64,000 bases of DNA from Nevskia soli DSM 19509. GTDB lineage: Bacteria > Pseudomonadota > Gammaproteobacteria > Nevskiales > Nevskiaceae. Below are positions 54,222-63,190 of the stretch, one piece after another. A program made the translations under genes and the position numbers. The notes under the pieces were generated by a model. The model did no database searches. It was not told the DNA's origin and saw only the letters and a list, made by a program, of their open reading frames with translations. Positions within the stretch are counted from its first letter, which is position 1. The number at the start of each line of letters is the position of its first letter. The stretch is taken from the NCBI RefSeq assembly GCF_000711955.1, contig NZ_JONR01000006.1:186001-250000 (forward strand), read 5' to 3'.

Positions 54222-54773
54222 TTATGACCTGACGGCGGCGTTCTGCACGAACCACAGGCCGGCGTAGATGCGCGGCTCGACCCATTTGCCGCTGCGGCCC
54301 TGCTGGGCCAGCCACTCGCCGATTCCCGCCAGCGGCACCACGTGGACGGTGATGTCCTCGCCCTCGACGCCGCCGCCGTCGTGCACGCGCTCCAGATCGT
54401 GCGCGCGGACGAGGTGCAGGATTTCCGAGGCGAGGCCGGCGCCGACCGGGCCGCTGGCCAGCAGCTCGGCGCGGGCGCCGCGGAACCCGGTTTCCTCTTC
54501 CAGTTCGCGCAGGGCCGCGGCTTCGATGCCCTCGTTCACGAAGGCCGCTTCGTCGCCGATGATGCCGGCGGGCAGCTCGATGCAGCGGGCATGCAGGGGG
54601 ATGCGGTATTGCTCGACCAGCACGATTTCCTGCGCCCCGGTGACGGCGACGATGAAGGCGGCGCCGCGGGCGTTGGGACGCTCGGCGTATTCCCAGTGGC
54701 CTTCGCGGCGCAGCGCGAGGTATTTGCCTTCGTAGAGGGTTTCGATCGGCGGGGTGCCGCTGGCTTCTGACAT
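54222..54773 (-). CDS. NUDIX hydrolase, ADP-ribose pyrophosphatase-like
   Basis: The 183-aa enzyme hydrolyses a nucleoside diphosphate linked to another group. The NUDIX box is recognisable as NEGIEAAALRELEEETGF, with catalytic REL-EEETG, but the usual leading glycine is replaced by Glu (Gly lies two residues earlier). VEQYRIPLHARCIELPAGIIG is typical of ADP-ribose/NudE-type enzymes. The ATG at 54773 is 45 bp after the upstream dioxygenase stop, so co-transcription is possible. Confidence 0.88.
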   Translation of the reverse strand: MSEASGTPPIETLYEGKYLALRREGHWEYAERPNARGAAFIVAVTGAQEIVLVEQYRIPLHARCIELPAGIIGDEAAFVNEGIEAAALRELEEETGFRGARAELLASGPVGAGLASEILHLVRAHDLERVHDGGGVEGEDITVHVVPLAGIGEWLAQQGRSGKWVEPRIYAGLWFVQNAAVRS

Positions 54774-54818
54774 GGGACGGTGGGCTGGTGAAATTCGCGG
54801 GGTCTTACCGTGCAGCAC

Positions 54819-55673
54819 TCAGGGCTTCTGCGCAAGCACGGCGTTGACGTAATCCGGCTCCAGCGTTTTCAGCGGGTGCGAGGCGGTGACGTGGCCCATG
54901 AAGGGCGACCAGATGCCGTAGCCGAGCAGTTCCAGCAGGCGCGGCGATAGGGTGCGCGCCACTTGCGGCGGGATGCCGAGGAAGAAGTTTTCCTGGGTGC
55001 GGGCCCAGGGCTCGCAGTACTGGTTGGAGAAGGCCAGCCGCGGGGCGCTGCTGCGGTTGGCGCCGCCGCGATGCAGCAGGGTACCGAGGAAGACGACGCA
55101 GGCGCCGGCGGGCATCACCAGCGGCTGTAGCTGACTCAGCCATTGCGGATTTTCGGCGGCGTCCGTGCTGCGGCTGCCGCCGTACTGCCCGGCCACCTGG
55201 GCATCGTCCCACACATGACTGCCGGGGATGATCTCGGTGCCGCCGTTCTCGGCGGTGAAGGCATCGACGGCGACGATGGTGCTGAGGCTGATCGCCGGGC
55301 GCGGCCGCGGGATGGTGTAGAAGCCGTCGTCGTGGTGCACCGGCTGCGGCGTCTCGCCGGGGTGGATGCAGATGGCCTGGCTGGCGGTGAGCAGGTAGCC
55401 GGGCTTGAGGAACCGGTCGAGCAGGGCCAGCACGCGCGGGTCGCAGGCGATGTCCTCGAATACCTTGCCGCGCGCCACCAGGGTGTAGACGCGCTCGGTC
55501 TTGTAGCCTTCGAAGTTGTTGCGGCCGTTGTGGCTGCCGAGGAAGGGGGCGAGGCCGGCGCGCACGGCGGCGAGGGCTTCCGGGGAGAGGAAGTCGGGGA
55601 TGATGGTGTAGCCCTGCTCGCGCAGGCGCGCGGCGTGGGTCTCGGTGTCGAAGCCTGGTCCGGTATCGGCCAT
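54819..55673 (-). CDS. Phytanoyl-CoA dioxygenase family protein
   Basis: The 284-aa product has the double-stranded beta helix of the PhyH family. VHHDDGFYTIP carries the HxD iron pair, and LLHRGGANRSS the distal histidine with the 2-oxoglutarate arginine. FLSPEALAAVRAGL at the start is typical. These enzymes hydroxylate their substrate using Fe(II), O2 and 2-oxoglutarate; the substrate here is unknown. Confidence 0.88.
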   Translation of the reverse strand: MADTGPGFDTETHAARLREQGYTIIPDFLSPEALAAVRAGLAPFLGSHNGRNNFEGYKTERVYTLVARGKVFEDIACDPRVLALLDRFLKPGYLLTASQAICIHPGETPQPVHHDDGFYTIPRPRPAISLSTIVAVDAFTAENGGTEIIPGSHVWDDAQVAGQYGGSRSTDAAENPQWLSQLQPLVMPAGACVVFLGTLLHRGGANRSSAPRLAFSNQYCEPWARTQENFFLGIPPQVARTLSPRLLELLGYGIWSPFMGHVTASHPLKTLEPDYVNAVLAQKP

Positions 55674-55794
55674 TCGTCTCCTCCTGCTTTTGTACGTCTA
55701 CTGCTCATCCCGTACGGTGCGGGTGAGCAACCTGATCGTAATTTTGGCGGCCAGATCCTTCGCTGCGCTCAGGATGACAGCGTGCAATGCGCGG

Positions 55795-56790
55795 CTAGCG
55801 CTCGGGTGCTTCGGCCACTCCGTGTTCGATGGTGAAGCTGGCGCGCGAGCTTTGCGCCAGCTTGGGCTTCAGCCATTGCAGCGCCTGGCTGGCGGACTGC
55901 TCGAAACCGAAGGGGGCGTTCACCACCAGCAGGCCGCAGGCGTGCATGGTGACTTTTTCCTTGACCCGCACGATGCCGGGCGAGGCGTCCTGGTAGCGCG
56001 GCGGGGGGCGGCGGCCGGTGGTGCGGACGGGCCCGGTGCGGTAGGAATTGGCGGGGCGCTCGGGCTTGGGGCGGTCGGTGCTGGCGAAGCGGATTTCGTC
56101 GGCTGACTCCTCGCCGTTGTCGAATTCCAGGTTGAGCACGGGCTTGCCGGTTTCGCGGGCGACGCGGCGCACGCAGCGCGAGACGAGGTGGCGGTTCTTG
56201 ATGGGGTACCAGGCGGCGTAGATGCCGCCGGCGAAGCGCTCGACCGATTTGCCGATGAGGTCGGCGATGGCATCCATCTCGTCGGTGCGCTCGAAGGGAG
56301 GGTCGATCAGCACCAGGCCGCGCTTCTCCGGCGGCGGCAGCAGGGCATAGGCGTCGTAGCCGTCGCGCACATGGACCACGGCGCGCGGGTCGCCGCGCAG
56401 GGAGCGTTTCAGGTCCGCCGCCACTTCAGGCACTTTCTCGCAGAAGACCATGCGATCGCCGGGGCGGGCCATGGCGCGGGCGAACTGCGGCGAGCCGGGG
56501 TAGTGATCGGGCGAACCCTGGCTGCGCGAGAGCTGCACCAGGCGCAGGTATTCGGCGACCAGTTCGGGGGCGTTGGCGGCGTCGGTCAGGCGGCCGATGC
56601 CGTCCTGCCATTCGCCGGTGCGGGTGGCGCCCTCGCTGCCGAGGTCGTAGTCGCCGGCGCCGGCATGGGTGTCGAGGAAGCACCAGGGCTTGTCCTTGCG
56701 GTTGAGCCCGGCCAGCAGGCCGACCAGCAGGACGTGCTTGAACACGTCCGCGAAATTGCCCGCATGGTAGCTGTGACGGTAATGGACCAC
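55795..56790 (-). CDS. rlmJ: 23S rRNA (adenine2030-N6)-methyltransferase RlmJ
   Basis: RlmJ methylates A2030 of 23S rRNA with SAM. The product begins with the conserved YRHSYHAGNFADVFKH block (residue 4 onward), then DTHAGAGDYDL and the catalytic DPPFE at 163-167. At 331 aa it is about 50 residues longer than E. coli RlmJ. A basic, proline-rich insertion (about residues 224-278) accounts for the difference. The start is GTG at 56790. Confidence 0.95.
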   Translation of the reverse strand: MVHYRHSYHAGNFADVFKHVLLVGLLAGLNRKDKPWCFLDTHAGAGDYDLGSEGATRTGEWQDGIGRLTDAANAPELVAEYLRLVQLSRSQGSPDHYPGSPQFARAMARPGDRMVFCEKVPEVAADLKRSLRGDPRAVVHVRDGYDAYALLPPPEKRGLVLIDPPFERTDEMDAIADLIGKSVERFAGGIYAAWYPIKNRHLVSRCVRRVARETGKPVLNLEFDNGEESADEIRFASTDRPKPERPANSYRTGPVRTTGRRPPPRYQDASPGIVRVKEKVTMHACGLLVVNAPFGFEQSASQALQWLKPKLAQSSRASFTIEHGVAEAPER

Positions 56791-57132
56791 GGTGCTCCGA
56801 CTGGTGACGACAGGGGCACATTATGCCCCGTGGGTCCCTGGGCGCCTATTTGGAGCGGCATTAGGCGGTCTTGCAGCTGGTCCCTCCCTCGATACAAATC
56901 GCTTCGCGATTCACTCGGGACGAACGGGCCTTTTCGAAGGCCCCGGACCAACCGCCAGGTGGCTCTTAGGCTTAGGTCGTATAGGAGATGACAGGTTAAG
57001 CGGCTAAAACAGTCGGGCGCATTCCGCGCGCACCCGAGACCGGCTTTGCGATACCCTGCGCTGCACCCACAACAAGCCGCGACGGACGAGTTCCGCAGCC
57101 GTAGCGGCGCCGCACTGGAGAGCGCGCTGTCC
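56791..57132. other. Intergenic region between rlmJ and the response regulator, with a family D repeat
   Basis: This is the divergent rlmJ / response-regulator space of about 340 bp. The part at 56884-56928 is a family D repeat (CTCGATACAAATCGCTTCGC then GATTCACTCGGGAC). The rest holds no gene. An open frame upstream of 57133 continues in phase with the regulator but lacks homology. Confidence 0.65.
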
Positions 57133-57840
57133 GTGAGCCTGGTATCGACCCTGATCATCGCCGACGATCACCCGCTGTTCCGCAGCGCGCTGCGCACGGT
57201 GGTGGCGCAGCTGTTGCCGGGGGTGCAGATCGTGGAGGCGGATTCGCCCGACGCGCTGAACCTGGCGGTGCAGGAGCATCCGCGGGCGGACCTGATCCTG
57301 CTCGACCTGCGCATGCCGGGGGTGCAGGGCTTTTCCGCGCTGATCACGCTGCGCGGGCAGTATCCGGCGATTCCGGTGGTGGTGGTGTCGGCGGTGGAGG
57401 AGCCGGCGGTGATGCGCCGCGCGCTGGATTTCGGCGCCTGCGGCTTCATTCCCAAGTCGGCCGGGCTGGATACCATCGGCGAGGCCCTGCGCTCGGTGCT
57501 GGAGGGCGGCGTGTGGCTGCCGCCGGGCGTGACCGAGAATGCGGCGGCCGAGGAGCAGGAGGAACGCGAGCTGGCGCAGCGCATTTCCAGCCTGACGCCG
57601 CAACAGTTCCGCGTGCTGATGATGCTGGCCGATGGACGCCTGAACAAGCAGATCGGCGGCGACCTGAATGTGTCCGAGGCGACGATCAAGGCGCATGTGA
57701 CGGCGATCCTGCGCAAGCTTGGCTTGTACCGGCGCACGCAGGCGGCGGTGCTGGCGCAGCGGCTGCTGCGGGCGGAGAGCGCTTCGCTGGCGGAGCTGGG
57801 GAGTGCGGCGGAAGGTGGGGCGGAGGAAGAGGCGGAGTAG
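57133..57840 (+). CDS. NarL/LuxR-type response regulator (CrbR/ErdR-like)
   Basis: The 235-aa product has an N-terminal receiver domain with phosphorylation site D54 region LILLDLRMPG and the acidic pair ADDHP, then VSAVEEP and IPKSAG. The C-terminal LuxR helix-turn-helix follows (LTPQQFRVLMMLADGRLNKQI, then VSEATIKAHVTAIL). The GTG at 57133 is chosen because the receiver domain begins there; an ATG at 57046 would add 29 residues. The nearest kinase is the SSS-type sensor at 59423-62956. This pairing resembles CrbS/CrbR, which controls acetate use. Confidence 0.88.
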   Translation: MSLVSTLIIADDHPLFRSALRTVVAQLLPGVQIVEADSPDALNLAVQEHPRADLILLDLRMPGVQGFSALITLRGQYPAIPVVVVSAVEEPAVMRRALDFGACGFIPKSAGLDTIGEALRSVLEGGVWLPPGVTENAAAEEQEERELAQRISSLTPQQFRVLMMLADGRLNKQIGGDLNVSEATIKAHVTAILRKLGLYRRTQAAVLAQRLLRAESASLAELGSAAEGGAEEEAE

Positions 57841-57862
57841 CGGTGCTTCCCGGCCACAAGTT

Positions 57863-57930
57863 GTAGGGCGGGCCGTGCCCGCCGCTGCGCTCATGCCCGG
57901 GTAAAAACCGGCGGGCACGGCCCGCCCTAC
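57863..57930. repeat. Inverted repeat (family A), copy 1 of tandem pair
   Basis: Perfect 22-bp arms (57863-57884, 57909-57930) beginning GTAGGGCGGGCCGTGCCCGC surround a 24-nt loop. A 37-bp tail follows that matches the tail of copy 2. Confidence 0.9.
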
Positions 57931-57972
57931 TATTTGATTCGACTCACACCCCGGCCAATCGCTTCAGTTTTT

Positions 57973-58041
57973 GTAGGGCGGCCCGTGGCCGCCGCTGCTC
58001 TCAATCTGCGAGAAGAAGCCGGCGGCCACGGCCCGCCCTAC
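57973..58041. repeat. Inverted repeat (family A), copy 2 of tandem pair
   Basis: Two 22-bp arms (57973-57994, 58020-58041) match at 21 positions around a 25-nt loop. It lies 110 bp after copy 1. Its tail runs into the 3' end of the XRE gene. Confidence 0.9.
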
Positions 58042-58054
58042 TATGGGGTCGCGC

Positions 58055-58900
58055 TTACATTCCGGCCAATCGCTTCAGCAGCAACTCGCTCTCCGCATCC
58101 GCCGGAAACAGGTGCTCCACCCGCAGGCTGTCGGTGGTGAGGTCCTGCGGCGTGCCGAAGGTGCTGAGCATGGTGAACAGGTCGAGGCGCACATCGCCCA
58201 GGCGCATCTGCGCGGCCAGCACCGGGGGCGGATGCGAGACGGGCTCGGCGAGTTTCCAGCGCGCCGGGGTGTCCGGGTAGGCCAGGACTTCGTCCAGCAG
58301 CTTCGCCACCGCGGGTTCTTCCAGTGCTTCCAGCCGGGCCCGCGCCAGCAGGTGCGAGCCGACTTCCGCCATGTTGCTGATCAGCGGGCGCAGTCCCCGC
58401 GGGTGGAAGGTGAGCTTGAACATGTTGCGCGGGCCGTCGCCGCAGACGCGTTGCCACAGCGCATCGGGATCGCCCTGCAGGGAGACCAGGCGGTCGAGGG
58501 CGCGGTTGGTCATGAGGATGTTCCAGCCGCGGTCCATCACCAGGGCGGGATAGGGCTCATGGTGGGCGAGCAGGCGCTCCAGGGCCTGGCGCACCGGGGC
58601 CATGGCCTCGCTGTCGAGCGGGCGCTGCGGGAACACCGGGGCGAAGCCGGCGGCGACCAGCAGGCGGTTGCGGTTGCGCAGGGGCAGCTCCAGCGACTCC
58701 GCCAGTTGCAGCACCATGCCGCGGCTGGGCCGCGCCCTCCCCGACTCCAGGAAACTCAGGTGGCGTTGCGAGATGCCGGCCTCCACCGCGAGATCGAGCT
58801 GGCTCAGCTTGCGGGCGCCGCGCGTCTCGCGCAGCACGTCGCCGAAGCTGAAATCGGCGGCGCGGGCGTCGCTGGCCGCGGGCGGCATGGGGGTGGACAT
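58055..58900 (-). CDS. XRE-family regulator with MmyB-like ligand-binding domain
   Basis: The 281-aa product has an N-terminal helix-turn-helix (LSQLDLAVEAGISQRHLSFL, then ESGRARPSRGMVLQL) and a C-terminal MmyB-type domain with PYPALVMDRGWNILMTN. MmyB domains are thought to bind a small hydrophobic ligand. It is divergent from the DUF2834 gene, and a perfect ATTACC-N5-GGTAAT palindrome lies between the two starts. Its last codons are duplicated next to the repeat at 57931-57967. Confidence 0.9.
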   Translation of the reverse strand: MSTPMPPAASDARAADFSFGDVLRETRGARKLSQLDLAVEAGISQRHLSFLESGRARPSRGMVLQLAESLELPLRNRNRLLVAAGFAPVFPQRPLDSEAMAPVRQALERLLAHHEPYPALVMDRGWNILMTNRALDRLVSLQGDPDALWQRVCGDGPRNMFKLTFHPRGLRPLISNMAEVGSHLLARARLEALEEPAVAKLLDEVLAYPDTPARWKLAEPVSHPPPVLAAQMRLGDVRLDLFTMLSTFGTPQDLTTDSLRVEHLFPADAESELLLKRLAGM

Positions 58901-58934
58901 GGCCGCATTCTGGCAAGTCCGGGGGGCGGCGGCT

Positions 58935-58951
58935 ATTACCTGGCGGGTAAT
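58935..58951. promoter_or_regulatory. Operator between XRE regulator and DUF2834 gene
   Basis: ATTACC-TGGCG-GGTAAT is a perfect 6-bp-arm palindrome in the 118-bp divergent promoter region. It is the only clear dyad there and therefore the likely binding site of the XRE regulator. Confidence 0.7.
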
Positions 58952-59018
58952 TGAGCGGTGGCCGGGCAGGCGCGAGAGTGGCGCCGCAGACCCGCACATA
59001 TCCATTCAGGAGAAGCCC

Positions 59019-59345
59019 ATGACCCGCGCACTGCTGCTTACCGTGTTCACCGCTTTCAGCCTGTATTCCGCCTACGTGGTGTATGACGTGGGCTATGTCG
59101 GCATCTTTCGCAGTCACCTGAGCAATGCCGGCGGCATCCAGGTGCTGTGCGACCTGACCATTTCGCTGAGCCTGGTGTGTATCTGGCTCTTTGGCGATGC
59201 CCGGGCGCAGGGGCGCAATCCCTGGCCGTTCCTGGTGGCGACGCTGTTCCTGGGTTCGATCGGGCCGCTGCTGTACCTGGTGCTGCGGCCGCGTGCGCGG
59301 CACGCCGGTGTGTCCGGCGCGGTGGCGGCGAATTTGATTCATTGA
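59019..59345 (+). CDS. DUF2834 membrane protein
   Basis: The 108-aa product has three membrane segments. It begins MTRALLLTVFTAFSLYSAYV and contains DLTISLSLVCIWLFGDARAQGRN and GPLLYLVLRP, the DUF2834 pattern. AGGAGAAG precedes the ATG. It is probably controlled by the divergent XRE regulator. The function is unknown. Confidence 0.87.
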   Translation: MTRALLLTVFTAFSLYSAYVVYDVGYVGIFRSHLSNAGGIQVLCDLTISLSLVCIWLFGDARAQGRNPWPFLVATLFLGSIGPLLYLVLRPRARHAGVSGAVAANLIH

Positions 59346-59383
59346 AGCGGGATGACAGGTTGAGAGAGCCCCCCTCACCCCTG

Positions 59384-59411
59384 CCCTCTCCCCATGTACA
59401 TGGGGAGAGGG
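59384..59411. repeat. CTCTCCCC hairpin repeat (family B) between DUF2834 and sensor kinase genes
   Basis: CCCTCTCCCCATG-TA-CATGGGGAGAGGG has 13-bp arms, preceded by CCCCCTCACCCCTG. It lies between two convergent genes and could terminate both. Confidence 0.85.
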
Positions 59412-59422
59412 GGTAGCCAGAT

Positions 59423-62400
59423 CTAACTTGCCAGGCGTACCGCTCTTTCGCGGGCTGACAGCAGCCGGCCCATGAGAGCACGCAGGGCCGCCGGTTTGAT
59501 CGGCTTGGGCAGCAGGGTGAAGCCGCGCGCGGCGGCGGCTTCCCTGGCCTGCTGGGTGTGGTCTGCGGTAATGACCAGTACGGGAATTTCGCCGCCCCAG
59601 AGCCGGCGCAGTTCTTCGGCCAGTTCGATGCCGTTGACGCCGCCGTCGAGGTGGTAGTCCATCAGCAGCAATTCGGGCGCCTCGTGTTCGCGGGCGGCGA
59701 GCAGGGCCGAGTCGCGGTCGCGGGCGCCGATGACGCGGCAGCCCCAGTTGCCGAGCAGGGCTTCCATGCCGGCCAGCACGGCGGGCTCGTTGTCGACGCA
59801 GAGCACGGTGGCGCCGGTGACGCGGTCGCTGCTGCGGCGGATTTCCGGGCGGGGCGGCGGGGCGATGCGGGCCGCGTCGCCCAGCGGCACGGTGATGGCG
59901 AAGACGCTGCCGCGGCCGGGCCAGGAGCGCAGGTCGAGGCGATGGTCCAGACGCTGGGCGATGCGCTCGGCGATGGCGAGGCCGAGGCCGAGGCCGCGTT
60001 CGCCGCCGGCGTCCTGTGCCTCGAGGCGACGGAACTCCTCGAAGATTTCGCGCTGCTGGTCTTCGGGGATGCCGGGGCCGGTGTCCCACACTTCGATGCG
60101 CAGATGGTCACCGACCCGGCGACAGCCGAGCAGGATGCGGCCGTGGCGGGTGTAGCGCACGGCGTTGGAGAGGAAATTCTGCAGCACGCGGCGCAGCAGG
60201 CGCGGGTCGCTCAGGATCACGGCGCGGCTGGGGACGGCGCGCAGTTCCAGGCCACGGGTCTGCGCCAGGGCGCGGAATTCGGCGGCGAGCGGCTCCAGCA
60301 GGCGGGCGACTTCGAAGTGCTCGATGTGGGCTTCCTGGGCGCCGGCGTCGAGGCGGGAGATGTCGAGCAGGCTGGAGAGCAGGCTTTCGGCAGCGGCGAG
60401 GGAGTTCTCCACCTGGCCGATGAGGGCGGCGGTGGATTGCTGCAGGCCGTGGCGCTCCAGCGAGGAGACGAACAGGCGCGCGGCGTTGAGCGGCTGCACC
60501 AGGTCGTGCGAGGCGGCGGCGAGGAAGCGGGTCTTGGCCTCGTTGGCGCGCTCGGCGGCGAAGCCGGCCTCGGCCAGGGCGGCGTTGAGCGCGGTCAGCT
60601 CGCGGGTGCGTTCGGCCACGCGCGACTCCAGGGTTTCGTTGGCTTCGAGCAGTTCGCCTTGCGCGCGCTTGTAGGCGGTGACGTCGAAGTAGCTGGTGAC
60701 GAAGCCGCCGCCGGGCATGGGATTGCCGCGCGTTTCGATGACGGTGCCGTTGGGCAGGGCGCGTTCGCGGGTGTAGGCGTGGCCGGCGCGCATGTGGGCC
60801 AGGCGCCGCGCGATCATCTCTTCCGTGTCGCCCTCGCCGCCGCCGAGCAGGCCACGGCTGCCGTTGTAGCGGAATACTTCCTCGATCGGGCGGCCCATGG
60901 TGATCAGGCCTTCGGGGTATTCCAGCAGCTCGACGTAGCGCTGGTTCCAGGCGACCAGGCGCAGCTCCTTGTCGACCACGGAGATGCCCTGCGGCAGGTG
61001 CTCCAGGGCGGCGCGCAGCAGTTCGCGGTTGAACTGGATAGCGTGGGAGGTTTCGTCGAGCAGGCGCACCACGTCTTCCGGCTGCATGTCGCGGCCGCGC
61101 AGGGTGGAGGCGAGGATCAGGCGGGCCGAGGCGGCGCCGAGGGCGCCGACCAGCAGGCGCTCGGTGTAGCGGGCCAGGTCAGGCTCGGCGCGCTCGTTGT
61201 GCACCAGCGGCGCGCCGCCGATGCGCTCGGCGTATTCGCGGAAGAACTGCTGCACCCGCGCCGGCTCGAAGAAGCGCTCCAGCAGTTCCTGCAGGTCGCC
61301 GACGGTGGCGCTGCTGCGCGGCAGGGGGCGCTCGGGCAGCGATTCGTCCGGCCGGGCGCCGCCGAGGAAGCGCACCGCCTGGAGCCGCTCGTGCAGGCCG
61401 GGAGCGGTGAGCAGGGGAATGCCGATATAGCAGGCCAGGTTCACCGCAAGGCTCCACAGGGTGCCGTGGGTGAGCAGGTCGACGCCGTTGATGCCGAACA
61501 GGGCCTGCGGCCGCAGCCAGCCGATGCCGAAGGGGCCGTGGCTCAGCAGGGCGGATTCGCCGGCATAGGTGGCGAGCAGGGTCGGCAGCAGCAGGGTGTA
61601 GACCCAGACGGCGAAGCCGGCGCCGAGGCCGGCCAGGGTGCCGGCGTAGCTGCCGCGCCGCCACAGCACGCCGCCGACCAGGCCGGGTGCGAACAGCAGC
61701 ACGGCGGAGAACGAAAGCAGGCCGATGTGGGCCAGGGTGCCGGGGCCGATGAACAGGCGATAGTAGATGTAGGCCAGCATCACGATCAGGATGATGGCGA
61801 GGCGGCGGATGGCCTTGAGCAGGCCGGACAGGTCGGGCCGCCGCGCCAGGCCCAGCGGCGACAGGCGCAGCAGCAGCGGCATCACCACCTCGTTGCAGAG
61901 CATGGTGGAGAGGGCGATGGTGGCGACGATGACCATGCTGGTGGCGGCGGAGAAGCCGCCGATGTAGGCCAGCAGGGCCAGGCCGCCGTGGCCGCCGGCC
62001 AGGGGCAGCGCCAGCACGAAGCTGTCGCCGATGACGTTGCCCTTGGGAAAGGCGTCGAGCCCGGCGGCGGCGATGGGCAGGACGAAGACGCTGATCAGGG
62101 CCAGGTAGGCGGGGAACAGCCAGCGCGCGGTGCGCAGGTCGGCCGGAGCCGTGCTTTCCACCACGGCGACGTGAAACTGCCGCGGCAGGCACAGGATGGC
62201 GGACATGGCCAGCACGGTCTGGGTGACGAAACCAAGCCGCCAGCCGCCGTCGCTGAGCGCCTCGCTGACCTGCGGCAGGGCCAGGGCGTGGCGGTAGGCC
62301 GGCCCGAAGCCATTGCTGATGCCGAAGGTGACGTAGAGGCCGACGGCGACGAAGGCGACCAGCTTGACCAGGGATTCGAAGGCGATGGCCAGCACCATGC

Positions 62401-62956
62401 CGTGGTGGTTTTCGCTGCTGACCACCTGGCGGGTGCCGAACAGGATGGCGAACAGGGCCAGCATGATGGCCATCAGCAGGGCGCTGTCCGGCAGGGCGCC
62501 GTCGGCCGCCGGCTGCGCCAGCACGGCGAAGCTGACGCTGACCGCCTTGAGCTGGAGGGCGATGTAGGGCAGCACGCCGATCAGGGCGACCAGGGCGACC
62601 AGCATGCCGAGCTGCTGGTGACGGCCGTAGCGGGCGCCGATGAAGTCGGCGATGGAGGTGATGTTGTGGCGCTTGCTGACCTCGACGATGCGCCCCACCA
62701 GCTTGTAGCCCAGGCCGAATACCAGGAGCGGACCAAGGTAGATGGGCAGGAAATCCCAGCCGCTTTCCACGGCGCGGCCGACCGCGCCGTAGAAGGTCCA
62801 GGAGGTGCAGTAGACGCCCAGGGTGAGGCTGTAGATCCAGGGCTTGCGCGCCGGGGCCTGGCCGCGGCTGACCCGCCGGTCGCCGTAATAGGCGATGGCG
62901 AACAGCAGCGCCACGTATGCCGCGGATACCAGGAACAGGGCCCAACCGTGCAGCAT
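59423..62956 (-). CDS. Symporter-fused hybrid sensor histidine kinase (CrbS/MxtR-like)
   Basis: The 1,177-aa protein starts with a sodium/solute symporter domain (about residues 1-500, twelve to thirteen membrane segments; RKPWIYSLTLGVYCTSWTF and TSIADFIGARYGRH are diagnostic). A PAS segment follows (LEHLPQGISVVDKELRLVAW), then a coiled linker, the histidine-kinase core with H in AASHDLVQPLNAARLF, the ATPase domain (DTGPGIP, GLGLGLAIAERIAQ) and a C-terminal receiver (VLCVDNEPAVLAGMEALL, phospho-acceptor in LLLMDYHLDG). CrbS and MxtR have this layout and respond to acetate or related acids. It is divergent from DUF485-actP, the expected target. Confidence 0.92.
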   Translation of the reverse strand: MLHGWALFLVSAAYVALLFAIAYYGDRRVSRGQAPARKPWIYSLTLGVYCTSWTFYGAVGRAVESGWDFLPIYLGPLLVFGLGYKLVGRIVEVSKRHNITSIADFIGARYGRHQQLGMLVALVALIGVLPYIALQLKAVSVSFAVLAQPAADGALPDSALLMAIMLALFAILFGTRQVVSSENHHGMVLAIAFESLVKLVAFVAVGLYVTFGISNGFGPAYRHALALPQVSEALSDGGWRLGFVTQTVLAMSAILCLPRQFHVAVVESTAPADLRTARWLFPAYLALISVFVLPIAAAGLDAFPKGNVIGDSFVLALPLAGGHGGLALLAYIGGFSAATSMVIVATIALSTMLCNEVVMPLLLRLSPLGLARRPDLSGLLKAIRRLAIILIVMLAYIYYRLFIGPGTLAHIGLLSFSAVLLFAPGLVGGVLWRRGSYAGTLAGLGAGFAVWVYTLLLPTLLATYAGESALLSHGPFGIGWLRPQALFGINGVDLLTHGTLWSLAVNLACYIGIPLLTAPGLHERLQAVRFLGGARPDESLPERPLPRSSATVGDLQELLERFFEPARVQQFFREYAERIGGAPLVHNERAEPDLARYTERLLVGALGAASARLILASTLRGRDMQPEDVVRLLDETSHAIQFNRELLRAALEHLPQGISVVDKELRLVAWNQRYVELLEYPEGLITMGRPIEEVFRYNGSRGLLGGGEGDTEEMIARRLAHMRAGHAYTRERALPNGTVIETRGNPMPGGGFVTSYFDVTAYKRAQGELLEANETLESRVAERTRELTALNAALAEAGFAAERANEAKTRFLAAASHDLVQPLNAARLFVSSLERHGLQQSTAALIGQVENSLAAAESLLSSLLDISRLDAGAQEAHIEHFEVARLLEPLAAEFRALAQTRGLELRAVPSRAVILSDPRLLRRVLQNFLSNAVRYTRHGRILLGCRRVGDHLRIEVWDTGPGIPEDQQREIFEEFRRLEAQDAGGERGLGLGLAIAERIAQRLDHRLDLRSWPGRGSVFAITVPLGDAARIAPPPRPEIRRSSDRVTGATVLCVDNEPAVLAGMEALLGNWGCRVIGARDRDSALLAAREHEAPELLLMDYHLDGGVNGIELAEELRRLWGGEIPVLVITADHTQQAREAAAARGFTLLPKPIKPAALRALMGRLLSARERAVRLAS

Positions 62957-63190
62957 CGACGCAGCCTCGCCAGCCGGGATCGCCCCGGAAGGCCATAAGA
63001 GTAGAACAAAGCGGGCTGCGGCCCCAGTAGCGGGATCGGGCTGATGGCCGGTCTCAGACCAAAGTCGTGTTTCATGTGACAGCCCCGGGTGGGTAGAGTC
63101 CATGCCGAGGGAGGCCGTTGCCGGCGGGTTCGGCTGGGCCACATGAAAAAGATAAATCGGCGGCCTCGGGCCGCCTTCCGGAGGCAGGCC
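62957..63190. other. Divergent control region of the sensor kinase and DUF485-actP
   Basis: This 234-bp region separates the kinase start from the DUF485 start. I see no gene and no strong sigma-70 promoter on the plus strand. A CrbR-type or sigma-54 site would be expected here but cannot be assigned by eye. Confidence 0.4.

Noticed and set aside
59558..62998. A 1,146-codon plus-strand frame opposite the sensor kinase
   Set aside because: Antisense shadow. The peptide is a Gly/Gln/Ala-rich repeat-like string with no recognisable motif, whereas the minus strand shows a complete multi-domain kinase.
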